A DNA stretch of 64,000 nt, taken from contig MWSW01000016.1 of the NCBI GenBank assembly GCA_002050165.1, positions 1 to 64,000 on the forward strand, read 5' to 3'. Origin of the DNA: Candidatus Tepidiaquacellales bacterium OLB4/UTCHB1. GTDB taxonomy: Bacteria; Bacteroidota; Ignavibacteria; Tepidaquicellales; Tepidaquicellaceae. Each line of letters begins with the position of its first letter. The first letter of the stretch is position 1. The notes beneath the pieces are model-generated. The model ran no database searches. It saw only the letters and a list, made by a program, of their open reading frames with translations, and had not been told where the DNA came from. Made by a program: the position numbers and the translations under genes. This document shows, in pieces, positions 38,596 to 48,540 of this stretch.

Positions 38596-41500
38596 TTATT
38601 GAATTGCAATCCTGATGTTAAGACCACCTTCATTAGACGTATTGGGAACCGTACTTGCATTACCGGAGGTAGGTTCGGTCTTTACGTTCTTGAAAAATAA
38701 TTGCATTTGAACTCTCTGACTAAGCGAGTATTGAATAGACGGATTGATCGTAGTTATCGAAGAACCATTACCTTCCAGTTTTTCCGGAATTGAGCCGCCG
38801 GTAATAAACCTGTAGTCTATCGGATTTGTTACATTGCGAGAAATTGTAAGCGCAAAGGTAATGTCATTTTTCAGTGATAGTCCGAATAATGGGATTTCAA
38901 ACCCGGCTTTTGAAAAGTTGACATTCAAACTCCAGTCTGAATTGTTCGTAGTCCGTATAAGGTTAGTAGATGGTTCAAGCCGGTTCTCTTTAGTAATGTT
39001 GTATCTTAAATTTGCACTTAGATTTCCTCCGAACGCTTCCTTAAAAGTAACGTTAATACCAAATAGTGGTGAGAATGAATTTCGCACAATTTGCGTTGAC
39101 GGACTTTCCACATCAAATCTGTTAACTGAAATTCTCTCTGAATATTCCGATACAAATGAATTTTCAATTGTAACTGAAGAAGCGAACTGCTCAAAGAACG
39201 CAAACTTTTCAACCCCAGTGACCGAAAGAGTCCAGTTTGGGAAAGGGAACGACGATAGCTCATTACGAAATTTTGACGACAGATTCTTTATATCTTCTGA
39301 AGAGTTCCCTGTCGGCTCAAACCTGAAATCATCAACATTAGCACCAAAGAATACAGTGTTACTTCTTTCAATATTTGTAGCTTTATTAGTCTGAGTTGAA
39401 TATCCGCCGAATTCATCTGTATTGAATGTATTGGTTTTATCGAAACCCCACTTCTTTTTGAAAGTAAGGTTCATTTTTATATTGTCAGAAATTGGCGTTA
39501 TTGTTGAGGATAAAGATAAATCGTTCAACAGATTCATATTGTCGGTAATGGAGAGATTTGGTGCTCGCTCTCCGGGGTACTGAGATAAACCTAATTGATA
39601 AAGTCTCGATGGTCCTAAATTAGGTTCATGCGAAAATTCAAACCAGAAGTTTCCGAATCCGGGTCTGCCAATGACGCCGGGGTTAGATATAGTATTAGTT
39701 TGCCTAAAAGTTGCGTTGATAGAAGTCGGCAAGAAACTTGATAATATTTTAAAAATGTCACCGATGTTCTGCCCTTCCCTATCGTCCATAGTTGAACCCG
39801 CCCTGAGCTTTGACGGTTCGGAAGAAAATATGTTAAAAATCTCCTTCAAATTTAAGTTCGCCCCTGCTGTTACGGTATTGTTGTATCCCACATTGTATCC
39901 GATATTTTCAGTTGAGTTCGGGTTTCGCCAGCCATAAGTTACATTATATGATAAATTGAGGTCCATAAATTTATTAAGGAACGGCAAATTAAATCTAGGA
40001 TTGAAAGTAGTTGTTTGAGCGTAGTCAAGATCTCTGCCGAAATTAACCAGAGCATTATTGAAAAATATATCATCAAGTACTTCACTGGTCGGTCTTTGAA
40101 TCAGGATTGAGTCGCCGATAGTTTCAAAAGGAGTAAGATCGCTCCCAATAGTTACCCGATAAGTTCCTGTAAGGTCAACTAACCAGTCTTCAATAAATTT
40201 CCAATCGAAACTGAATCCCCTGTTGGCCTTAAATATTCTCGAAGTCGGATCATCGAAATCCAACTGTCTCTGCCGCTTTTCATCACGAGTACGGTTAAAA
40301 TCCGTCACCGCATTAAAATTTTTCGAGAACAGCGGAGCTAATGGAATAAAAGGTAAAGCTAAATAAATTTTTCCCTCTTTGTAGTCTTCACCAAGATTTA
40401 TAAGTTCCCCGATATTAAGATTAAGAATGTCAGTTAATCCGAAATCGGTTGTGAAATCAATTCCACCTCTAACATCAAAATTCTCGCGCCTTTCAAAAAT
40501 CACATCACGCGAATGCCCAAAGTTAGCACTAAAGTTAAAAAGGAAACGATTGAGAAATGTTTTAACAATATAGTTGTTACTTGGGAAATTGAACTGCATA
40601 CCCTGTATGGACAATTCATTTCTTATTTCAAGTGATTGCGCTTCAATCCTTAGTTTTTCGCTTTCAAACCTTGCATACTCCTCATTACCGGTCTCCTGAA
40701 GTAGACTTTTATAACGCTCCTCAACAGCTTTATCGAGATTGATATCCGTACCTGGATAAAATTTCGGTTTGCTTAGTATTTCAGAATGTCTGAAGGTTAA
40801 GGGCAGATTTATAAATTTGCTCCAATCTTCGGAGAACAACGACGAAAATGTATTGTTAATGAATTTGTGCAGATTTATTGTACCGTTAACATCCCAACTC
40901 TGTCCGGTACGTCGTGTCCCGAAGCGTTCATCAATTCTAAAGAAGTTAGGTGAGGTTTTCGAGTAATTGAAATTAAGAGTCATTAAATCTGCAAATTTTA
41001 CACCTGCGTTTATATTGAATGCATATCCATTATCGTCATCGACGTTTAATACTCTTATCTCATTAAACCAGACACTACCCGAAATTGAAGTATTTACACT
41101 CGTTCTGTTTTTTTCAACACCGAGAACAATTTCCCTGATAGAATTCAAAGCAGGATTTCCTTTAATTCTGTAAACTGATCCGGGCGGACCTCCAGGCACG
41201 GGCATATCTATTACCTGCGATATTGAATCACGCGCCGATTTCAACGCAGTGAGATCAGCAAAATTAATCGTTACTTCATTATACTGATTCCAAGGTTGGC
41301 CGGGCCTAACATCAGGTCTTACGGGTGCACGGTATTCATAATAATTATTTGAATCTGAACCTAACCTGATGAGCATTGTCGCATCGTAAACATCTTCGCT
41401 CGTATAGTTGAAAGTCGGATCACCGTTTACGAACAGTTTCAACATTTTATAATTGAATAAATCGAGCGTTTGTGTCCGGAAATCTTTTATCGCCAACTTT

Positions 41501-44500
41501 CTTTCGCCATTAACCAGATTTGAAACTCCGATTGAAAGTGATGATTCATTAGAGAGAGTGTTTACACCGGTAGTATTTTGAATTTCCTGACGTAACACAT
41601 TTCCGGGAACGGGACTTTGATAAATTTGAGGGTTCTCTTCAATGCTGACAACCGAGATGGTATAGCTTGTATCGCTCCGGTCAGGTTTAAACCATTGGTT
41701 ACCAACGAGGTTGAAATCAACGAAAGCAAGCCTAAGCGAATCTTCGACACCTGCTATCCATACTCGGGCATACTCAATATTTCTCAGGTCAGCCTGACCA
41801 ACTTTTTCAACAAATTCTGATAGCGGGATTGAATACTGAAACCAACCTGTGCCCTCCTTTCCGGTACCCGAAATATACCTGTTTGCAGTAGTGTCAAGTG
41901 AAATTTCATATTTAAAATACGAATTGCTTAAATCGGAACGACCATTTCTGTTCAGATCTTCCGTATCGGGGCGATTACCACCTTCATAAATTGCATTAAA
42001 CTGAGTTCCGTTTATCAGATCGTAAATACCTTGATTTGCAGTTGTTCCGGTAGGATCGTTATTATCTAGTGCGGGATCACCACTTTCGAAATCTGACAAT
42101 GATAGCGATGTTCCGTTAATACTGTTATAATATTCCAACTCCCTTTCATCTACAAAGAAATCGAGACCAATATCAAACTCATTTCTCAGGATACCATTTC
42201 TCAATGAATCCTCCGTATCTAGCTTACCGTTCGGAATCACATCTTCAGAAATGGTTCCGAGATCTATCACTAGCTTTCCGTTTTTGAGTGCACTGGGATT
42301 ACTAGTCTCAATACGCATATTAAACTCAATGAAATTTATATTTTCATTGAGTAAGTCTGTAGAAGTCGTATTTAAAAATTTCATCATTCCACCCCAAACC
42401 TGCCTTCGATTAACGGATTGATTGAACACCCCTGTCTGAGTAGTATAATTTGAGGAATAGTTGTATCTGCCCCTTTTATTCGGATTGAACTGGACATACA
42501 ACGGTGTAATCATATCCTGCCCCGGTTGTACATCCCGCGCCGGAAAAATATCCTTAATTGATACCTGCTGATTCGGATTATTGTACCAAATAAATCTACC
42601 TCTGTTATTTGATCTCACGGTAATCGTATCTCCGATCGAAGTATCAGCGGGAGCTGAAGCTAAGGTCCACGTACTGTAATTTGTTCCGAGTGATACAATT
42701 TTTTTAGCGCCCTCCATATCATCAACGTATGCAACCGGTTCGTTATTATCCTGCGGGATTCTACTTCGCTTTGTATTTGGATCAGGAATCATGTAAGCAA
42801 ACTCCCCTTTTAAAGTTACAGCCGACTCCTCCTTTGTATTGTAACCTGGTAACATATTGACAATGTTCGTGAGAAGTTTCGGTTTGAATTCTGTAACGAA
42901 ATCAATTCCTATCATACTATTGTTTGTCGGTTCCTCACCAATCCTCACCTTGTCGTTTAATGTTTCCTGTTTCAGATTAAGGAAAGTAAATCCAATGGAA
43001 GTTTTGTCGTTTACTTTATAGTCACCTCGTGCACCGATTAAAGTTTTTGATGCGAGCGAAAATAGTTCATTCGTTTCATATCGAATCTTCAAGTCTTTAG
43101 AAATTAACGCAGCTGCATTTTTAATCATCACTGTTCCGGTTGAATAATCCACGCTATAATCAATATTGTTCACAAGTTCGGTTGTCCCAATCAGAACCTT
43201 TACACTGCCCGGGACAACATTGAAACCAAGATTTATTACATTGCTGATACCCGCTTCACCTTTTCCTTTTCCTTGAATTATATAGGTGTTGGCATTACTT
43301 GAAGTAGAAGCTACGTTTTTAGATTGAGTGTAAATTTCTTTAAACCACAGAGTGGAGTCAACATTTGCTTCTTTAAGGTCATCAAAGAACGGCCTCAAAC
43401 TCGGGAATATTATGTCCCCTGTTTCGGTGTTAATTGTGTACCCCGGAAGAAAGTCAAACTTATCGTCCGGTGGACCTACCCGGGAATTCTCCTGAAATCT
43501 GTCAAGCTTCACAATTTGCAGCAATGGGGTTGAAACGTTTGGGATGTTTGGCTTGTACTGGTTATTATCGTTATAGTTTACCTTCAGCTCAAAATTCTCT
43601 TTAATTACTTTAGAGATGGGTAAACGATAAATATTTTTTAATTTCAGTTCCCATGCAAGCGGGGCCATGTCGGGATTAGTAACATTAGTTTTTACCAATT
43701 TGATTAACATCGTATCTTCGGAAGCTACCAGCCTGCTTGGCGTACCGAATTGATTGTCTTGTGTTTTATAAACCACCCCGATATGGAAATTTTGGGGTAT
43801 ATTAATTCGCAAAGAAAGATAACCCGCGATCTCGTTGAAATAATATTCGCTTGGTGAAAGCTTTCTGAAATATCCGGCAAAATTCATCCCGGGAGTATCT
43901 TGTGGAGTTTTGAGAGAATCCGGGTAACCACCCTGTGGCTGAGGCCCGAGCATTATATATCCTGCAGCGTAACGATAATCAACGACTGTTACATCCGTCT
44001 GTACCCAAACTTCAAAATCCGGATCATCCCCAAGCACCCGGTTCAATACTGTCTGTGGTTGATATTGTCCTATGTTAGTTGAATTATAATAATCAAGGAA
44101 ACTTGATTTGTAAATGGTATCGAGAAGAAAATGGTTGTCAGAGTAATCAAATACATTGATAGTAAATGTTTGATCCTGAACACCACCGGTAAAATCTTTC
44201 TCTTCCTGTTTACTTTTTTTCTGTGAGACTACAGTTGTTAAGGTAAGCGGACCGAGTTGAAATTCCCCTTTAATTCCAAATAACGCCTGAGTTGATTGTA
44301 TTAATCCGGAATTTGTCTGTAACGAAACGTTACCGGCTTCAATTCGCTTTATTACTTCGTCGGCATAACCCTCATATTTTATCTTCAGTTGATTCTCAAA
44401 GTCAAAAACCCGTTGAGTATTCCAGTCGGCATCTATTGATAGCTTGTCGCCAACTTTCCCCTTCGCGGTTACAAGGACTTCCTGCTTGAAGTTGATATTG

Positions 44501-45189
44501 TTCTGTGAATTCGATGATAGAGACGATACGGTTTGTTCACGACTTACATTTTCGTACGAAGCAGTGATATCAATAGCTCCGGTTATTCTGAGATTAATTG
44601 TCGGTGGACCGAAAATTGTTTCGCTCGTGAACGGAAGTGGGATAGTAATGTCAGTAAATTTTTCAAACAACTGTGTGAGCTCGTCTTCAATTACACCCGT
44701 AAACTTTTCCGAAACAATCGTAGTGAATACTTCGCTCGTCTTTGCTTTCGATAGTTGTTCTAAATAATCATCAAAAGTCAGTACCAACGGTGCTTTAATA
44801 TCTTCACCCATAAATTGCCTTCGAATGATAACAACATTTGAATCAAACGAAACTGATTCGTTTATCAGATTTGAGCCTCTGAGGATATATGGGTGATGGA
44901 TTTCATTTAGCGAAACTCCCGGCGAATACTCTTCTTTGTAAACGAACAACATCTGTCGAGCCATAGTGTCAACGTCCTGTACATATACGGATTTTGTCGT
45001 ATCAATATAATAGATATATGTGGTAGTGTCGTTTGGATCGTAAGGTTCATAAATAGTATGATCCCAGTCTCGCCTTCCTTGCGAAAAAGAAACATTGCTA
45101 AAAGCGGAGAGATTTATTATAATTGTAACGGCCGCAACAATTATTAAATGCGTGGATTTGTGCAAACCGGAATTAAAAACCTTTGTCAA
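38596..45189 (-). CDS. sprA: T9SS outer-membrane translocon SprA
   Basis: At 2197 residues this is the largest gene. SprA is the outer-membrane pore of the type IX secretion system, a 36-strand barrel that carries folded cargo to the cell surface. The sequence has a signal peptide at about 1-35, then long beta-rich repeats and SprA-family phrases such as QTNSGLIQSTQALFGIKGEF and MMKFLNTTSTDLLNENINF. It ends with a barrel-type strand. It is somewhat shorter than the roughly 2400 residues usual in Bacteroidetes. Other Por components are outside the window. The T9SS tails of 1583-2899, 3133-3975 and 19586-22363 are its expected cargo. Confidence 0.95.
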   Translation of the reverse strand: MTKVFNSGLHKSTHLIIVAAVTIIINLSAFSNVSFSQGRRDWDHTIYEPYDPNDTTTYIYYIDTTKSVYVQDVDTMARQMLFVYKEEYSPGVSLNEIHHPYILRGSNLINESVSFDSNVVIIRRQFMGEDIKAPLVLTFDDYLEQLSKAKTSEVFTTIVSEKFTGVIEDELTQLFEKFTDITIPLPFTSETIFGPPTINLRITGAIDITASYENVSREQTVSSLSSNSQNNINFKQEVLVTAKGKVGDKLSIDADWNTQRVFDFENQLKIKYEGYADEVIKRIEAGNVSLQTNSGLIQSTQALFGIKGEFQLGPLTLTTVVSQKKSKQEEKDFTGGVQDQTFTINVFDYSDNHFLLDTIYKSSFLDYYNSTNIGQYQPQTVLNRVLGDDPDFEVWVQTDVTVVDYRYAAGYIMLGPQPQGGYPDSLKTPQDTPGMNFAGYFRKLSPSEYYFNEIAGYLSLRINIPQNFHIGVVYKTQDNQFGTPSRLVASEDTMLIKLVKTNVTNPDMAPLAWELKLKNIYRLPISKVIKENFELKVNYNDNNQYKPNIPNVSTPLLQIVKLDRFQENSRVGPPDDKFDFLPGYTINTETGDIIFPSLRPFFDDLKEANVDSTLWFKEIYTQSKNVASTSSNANTYIIQGKGKGEAGISNVINLGFNVVPGSVKVLIGTTELVNNIDYSVDYSTGTVMIKNAAALISKDLKIRYETNELFSLASKTLIGARGDYKVNDKTSIGFTFLNLKQETLNDKVRIGEEPTNNSMIGIDFVTEFKPKLLTNIVNMLPGYNTKEESAVTLKGEFAYMIPDPNTKRSRIPQDNNEPVAYVDDMEGAKKIVSLGTNYSTWTLASAPADTSIGDTITVRSNNRGRFIWYNNPNQQVSIKDIFPARDVQPGQDMITPLYVQFNPNKRGRYNYSSNYTTQTGVFNQSVNRRQVWGGMMKFLNTTSTDLLNENINFIEFNMRIETSNPSALKNGKLVIDLGTISEDVIPNGKLDTEDSLRNGILRNEFDIGLDFFVDERELEYYNSINGTSLSLSDFESGDPALDNNDPTGTTANQGIYDLINGTQFNAIYEGGNRPDTEDLNRNGRSDLSNSYFKYEISLDTTANRYISGTGKEGTGWFQYSIPLSEFVEKVGQADLRNIEYARVWIAGVEDSLRLAFVDFNLVGNQWFKPDRSDTSYTISVVSIEENPQIYQSPVPGNVLRQEIQNTTGVNTLSNESSLSIGVSNLVNGERKLAIKDFRTQTLDLFNYKMLKLFVNGDPTFNYTSEDVYDATMLIRLGSDSNNYYEYRAPVRPDVRPGQPWNQYNEVTINFADLTALKSARDSISQVIDMPVPGGPPGSVYRIKGNPALNSIREIVLGVEKNRTSVNTSISGSVWFNEIRVLNVDDDNGYAFNINAGVKFADLMTLNFNYSKTSPNFFRIDERFGTRRTGQSWDVNGTINLHKFINNTFSSLFSEDWSKFINLPLTFRHSEILSKPKFYPGTDINLDKAVEERYKSLLQETGNEEYARFESEKLRIEAQSLEIRNELSIQGMQFNFPSNNYIVKTFLNRFLFNFSANFGHSRDVIFERRENFDVRGGIDFTTDFGLTDILNLNIGELINLGEDYKEGKIYLALPFIPLAPLFSKNFNAVTDFNRTRDEKRQRQLDFDDPTSRIFKANRGFSFDWKFIEDWLVDLTGTYRVTIGSDLTPFETIGDSILIQRPTSEVLDDIFFNNALVNFGRDLDYAQTTTFNPRFNLPFLNKFMDLNLSYNVTYGWRNPNSTENIGYNVGYNNTVTAGANLNLKEIFNIFSSEPSKLRAGSTMDDREGQNIGDIFKILSSFLPTSINATFRQTNTISNPGVIGRPGFGNFWFEFSHEPNLGPSRLYQLGLSQYPGERAPNLSITDNMNLLNDLSLSSTITPISDNIKMNLTFKKKWGFDKTNTFNTDEFGGYSTQTNKATNIERSNTVFFGANVDDFRFEPTGNSSEDIKNLSSKFRNELSSFPFPNWTLSVTGVEKFAFFEQFASSVTIENSFVSEYSERISVNRFDVESPSTQIVRNSFSPLFGINVTFKEAFGGNLSANLRYNITKENRLEPSTNLIRTTNNSDWSLNVNFSKAGFEIPLFGLSLKNDITFALTISRNVTNPIDYRFITGGSIPEKLEGNGSSITTINPSIQYSLSQRVQMQLFFKNVKTEPTSGNASTVPNTSNEGGLNIRIAIQ

Positions 45190-45356
45190 TCAGTTAATTT
45201 AAATAATTCGTAAAGCCTTTTACCATAAGCATTTTATTTTTAAAATTAACATTTTAATAGCTCCTAACGATTCAAATCTACCTACTTTTAAACTCACTTA
45301 TACCGTGTTCTGATTTTTCAAACGCTCAATTATATAAATTAACGATTCCATATTCA

Positions 45357-48300
45357 ATGATTATTAAAAAATCTTGTCGGATAGCAATTCTAATGCTCAT
45401 TTCATTTTTTGTTCCGTTTTCAATTCTGAGAGCGCAGTTCGATCCTCACCCTGAAAAGAAATGGTTCACAATTGAAACAAAACACTTCTATATCAATTTT
45501 CACGAAGGGGCTGATAGGACAGCAAAAGTCGCGGCAAAAATAGCTGAAGAAGTTTACGGTCCGATTACATCACTTTATGGTTTTGAACCTAACGAAAAAG
45601 TCGTTTTTATTATAACCGACCTAAGCGATATCGCAAACGGCGCAACTGATTTCTACGGCAACAGAATCGGCATTTACGCTACACCTCTCGATTTTGAACT
45701 TCGCGGAACTACCAATTGGTTACGGAACGTAATTACTCACGAGTTCACACACGCAATACAAATTCAATCTGCTATGAAGTTCGGCAGAACTGTACCTGCT
45801 ATTTATCTGCAATGGCTGAATTATGAAAAAGAACGCAGACCTGATGTTTTATACGGCTACCCGAACGTCATTGTGTCTTATCCATTATCCGGAGTCGGTG
45901 TACCCGCATGGTTTGCCGAAGGGACTGCACAATATCAGAGGCAACAACTCGGATATGATGGCTGGGATGCGCATAGAGACATGATACTCAGGATGCAGGT
46001 TTTGGACAACAAAATGCTTACCTGGAACGAAATGGGACAATTTTCCTCAATAACTTCACTTAAAGCTGAATCAATTTACAACTCGGGTTTTAACCTTACA
46101 AGATACATTGCGAATAAATACGGCGAAGAAAAGTTAGAAGACATATCAAAAGCATTAGGCGACCTGACTAATTTTAGTTTTGATAAAGCTGTAAGACAAA
46201 CCATTGGAATTGATGGCAACCAACTTTACGATGACTGGAAAAATTTCCTTGTATCCGATTACAACAACAGGCTTTCAACCTTGAAAGATAATATTGTTGA
46301 GGGCGTTCTGATTGAAGAAACGGGATTTGCGAATTACAACCCAAAATTTTCACCTGACGGGAAAAAGATAGCCTTCATTTCAAATCAAACATCAGATTTT
46401 GGTTCGACAGCACTTTTTGTTTACGATATTAGCACTGAGAAAAAAGAATTAATCACTGCGCCGGTCTTATCCAATTTTGATTGGGCCCCGGACGGGGATA
46501 AAATAATTTATGCATCGCGCGAAATTCCACCTAACGTTCTCGGAGAATCTTTCTACGATATTTACGAAGTGGATATCAATTCCGGCGAGTCAAAGAGGTT
46601 AACTTTCGGACAAAGAACGTTGACTCCGGCTTACTCCAAAGACGGTTCAAAAATTGCTTATATCGTAAACGGAGATGGATCTCTCAATTTATTTGTCGCT
46701 GATAAAGACGGGAAAAATATTAAGCAGGTTACTACATTCAATCGCGGCGAGCAACTTTACAACCCCGTGTTCATGAACAACGGCATAGAAGTAATCGTTG
46801 ATTACGCATTGAACGATTCACGAAAACTCGCCAAGATCAATATTGAAACCTCAGAGATGGAAATTCTCTTCGATGAGGAAGGTATTGACTTTAGAAATGC
46901 GTTTATTTCTAATAGCGATTCAGTAGTTTTCTTTTCAGCGAACCCTACCGGAATCTTTAACATTTACGCTTACAATCTTACTAACGATAATATCTCCCAA
47001 CTGACGAACGTACTTGGCGGAGCTTTTATGCCTTCTGTTGATACAAACGGTAATCTTGTGTATTCACAATATGAATCAACCGGTTACAAAATCGCACTGA
47101 TGAAAAACATAGTTAAATACGATCCGGCTAATTTATCAGACTACGTTAAACCAGACTACAATTTAAAACCTGATAGCGGCAGCTATGCAGGAGACAATAA
47201 TGACTTCAACTGGGCTAAACTTAAGAATTTCGATGATACAAAATTGGACACGTTTAATGTGAAACCTTATTCGAGTTTATTTACGAAACTTTTCTTTTTC
47301 CCGGTACTCAGATACGATAATTACACTAAAGGAAATAAATTTATTGACGCTATCAAACCGGGAGTTTACTTTTATTCGGATGAAGCAATTGGGAGATTTT
47401 CAATATTTGGCGGCGCTTCCGTAAACCGCAATCTTGAACGAGATTTGTTTCTCCAATTTGATTATAGAAATGGTGTTCCCTTTCTCAATGATTTCTTTGG
47501 ACAAAAGTTGAATTTTGCTCCACAGTTCAGCATTGCGGCATATAATGTTACGCGCAAAACTACTGCAGACCTAATTGCAAGCATTGATACATTACCCGTT
47601 GGCGTGACTTACGACCTGCTATCGTTTGATGTTTCGATGGATTGGAAAATGATAAACTATAATCATGATTTCAGATTCATGTACACCTATTCAAAATATG
47701 CATCAGCATTGGATGGTTTCGTTATACCACAGAGCGGAATTTTCATCAGATCATCATCACAGGATTATTTTCAAGCTCACAATTTTTCACTGCGATACGA
47801 TTACAGCTCTTTCCAAAGCTCCCGAAATCGTGATATAAACCCTATCGGAAGACAATTTTGGGTACAGCTTGACCATGAAATCAGCGATATAAATCCTGAA
47901 CTTGAAGTTTCGGATGACGGTACTTTAATCTCCGTCTTTACCAAGAACAGACTTAACAAACTCAGCGGCGGCTTGACGGAATCAGTTGGTTTATTCGGAA
48001 GCGATCACGTACTAAGTCTGAAACTTGCAGGGGCAACAATTTTCGGACCACCTGTTGACGATTTTTACCATTTCTATGCAACGGGTTTACCCGGAATGAA
48101 GGGCTATCCGTTTTACGCACTTGGTGGCGGTCGGATGGCTTACGGTACACTCACTTACAGATTTCCAATTATCAAAAATATTGATACCAGAATCTCACCG
48201 CTTTATCTCGATAAACTATATTTATCCGTCTATGGAAGTTTCGGTAATGCCTGGGATGGGAATAATTTCAAACTCGGAGATTTTAAAAAAGACATCGGCG

Positions 48301-48503
48301 CACAATTAAGGTTGCAGGCTTTTACCTCATACGTTTTCCCGACTTCAATATTTTTCGATGCCGCGTACGGTCTTGATTCCTTTACACGAACATTCCGGAA
48401 CAAGGATGTAACCTATGGGAAGGAATGGAGATTCTACTTTGGAATGTTATTCGGGTTTGATTTAGGTTCGGGGTTCAGTCGTAGTAGAATCGGAGTTTTT
48501 TAG
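45357..48503 (+). CDS. Secreted gluzincin-like peptidase with beta-propeller and outer-membrane barrel
   Basis: The 1048-residue protein has a signal peptide to about 26. A peptidase MA-like domain follows, with HEFTH at 128-132 (HExxH zinc motif) and WFAEGTAQY around 185-193, where Glu188 is the likely third ligand. Residues 300-620 hold WD40-like PD40/TolB-type repeats (YNPKFSPDGKKIAFISNQ, NFDWAPDGDKIIYASRE, TPAYSKDGSKIAYIVNGDG). The C-terminal 400 residues look like a beta-barrel. The combination suggests an outer-membrane metalloprotease; activity is not proved. It is divergent from sprA with a 167-bp gap. Confidence 0.88.
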   Translation: MIIKKSCRIAILMLISFFVPFSILRAQFDPHPEKKWFTIETKHFYINFHEGADRTAKVAAKIAEEVYGPITSLYGFEPNEKVVFIITDLSDIANGATDFYGNRIGIYATPLDFELRGTTNWLRNVITHEFTHAIQIQSAMKFGRTVPAIYLQWLNYEKERRPDVLYGYPNVIVSYPLSGVGVPAWFAEGTAQYQRQQLGYDGWDAHRDMILRMQVLDNKMLTWNEMGQFSSITSLKAESIYNSGFNLTRYIANKYGEEKLEDISKALGDLTNFSFDKAVRQTIGIDGNQLYDDWKNFLVSDYNNRLSTLKDNIVEGVLIEETGFANYNPKFSPDGKKIAFISNQTSDFGSTALFVYDISTEKKELITAPVLSNFDWAPDGDKIIYASREIPPNVLGESFYDIYEVDINSGESKRLTFGQRTLTPAYSKDGSKIAYIVNGDGSLNLFVADKDGKNIKQVTTFNRGEQLYNPVFMNNGIEVIVDYALNDSRKLAKINIETSEMEILFDEEGIDFRNAFISNSDSVVFFSANPTGIFNIYAYNLTNDNISQLTNVLGGAFMPSVDTNGNLVYSQYESTGYKIALMKNIVKYDPANLSDYVKPDYNLKPDSGSYAGDNNDFNWAKLKNFDDTKLDTFNVKPYSSLFTKLFFFPVLRYDNYTKGNKFIDAIKPGVYFYSDEAIGRFSIFGGASVNRNLERDLFLQFDYRNGVPFLNDFFGQKLNFAPQFSIAAYNVTRKTTADLIASIDTLPVGVTYDLLSFDVSMDWKMINYNHDFRFMYTYSKYASALDGFVIPQSGIFIRSSSQDYFQAHNFSLRYDYSSFQSSRNRDINPIGRQFWVQLDHEISDINPELEVSDDGTLISVFTKNRLNKLSGGLTESVGLFGSDHVLSLKLAGATIFGPPVDDFYHFYATGLPGMKGYPFYALGGGRMAYGTLTYRFPIIKNIDTRISPLYLDKLYLSVYGSFGNAWDGNNFKLGDFKKDIGAQLRLQAFTSYVFPTSIFFDAAYGLDSFTRTFRNKDVTYGKEWRFYFGMLFGFDLGSGFSRSRIGVF

Positions 48504-48540
48504 AAGGTCGTTTAAATAATATTTTTAAAAACCATGCAGC

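Noticed and set aside
38834-39394. A 186-residue plus-strand frame inside sprA
   Set aside because: It is antisense to the SprA barrel and has shadow composition; the sense frame is clearly the gene.
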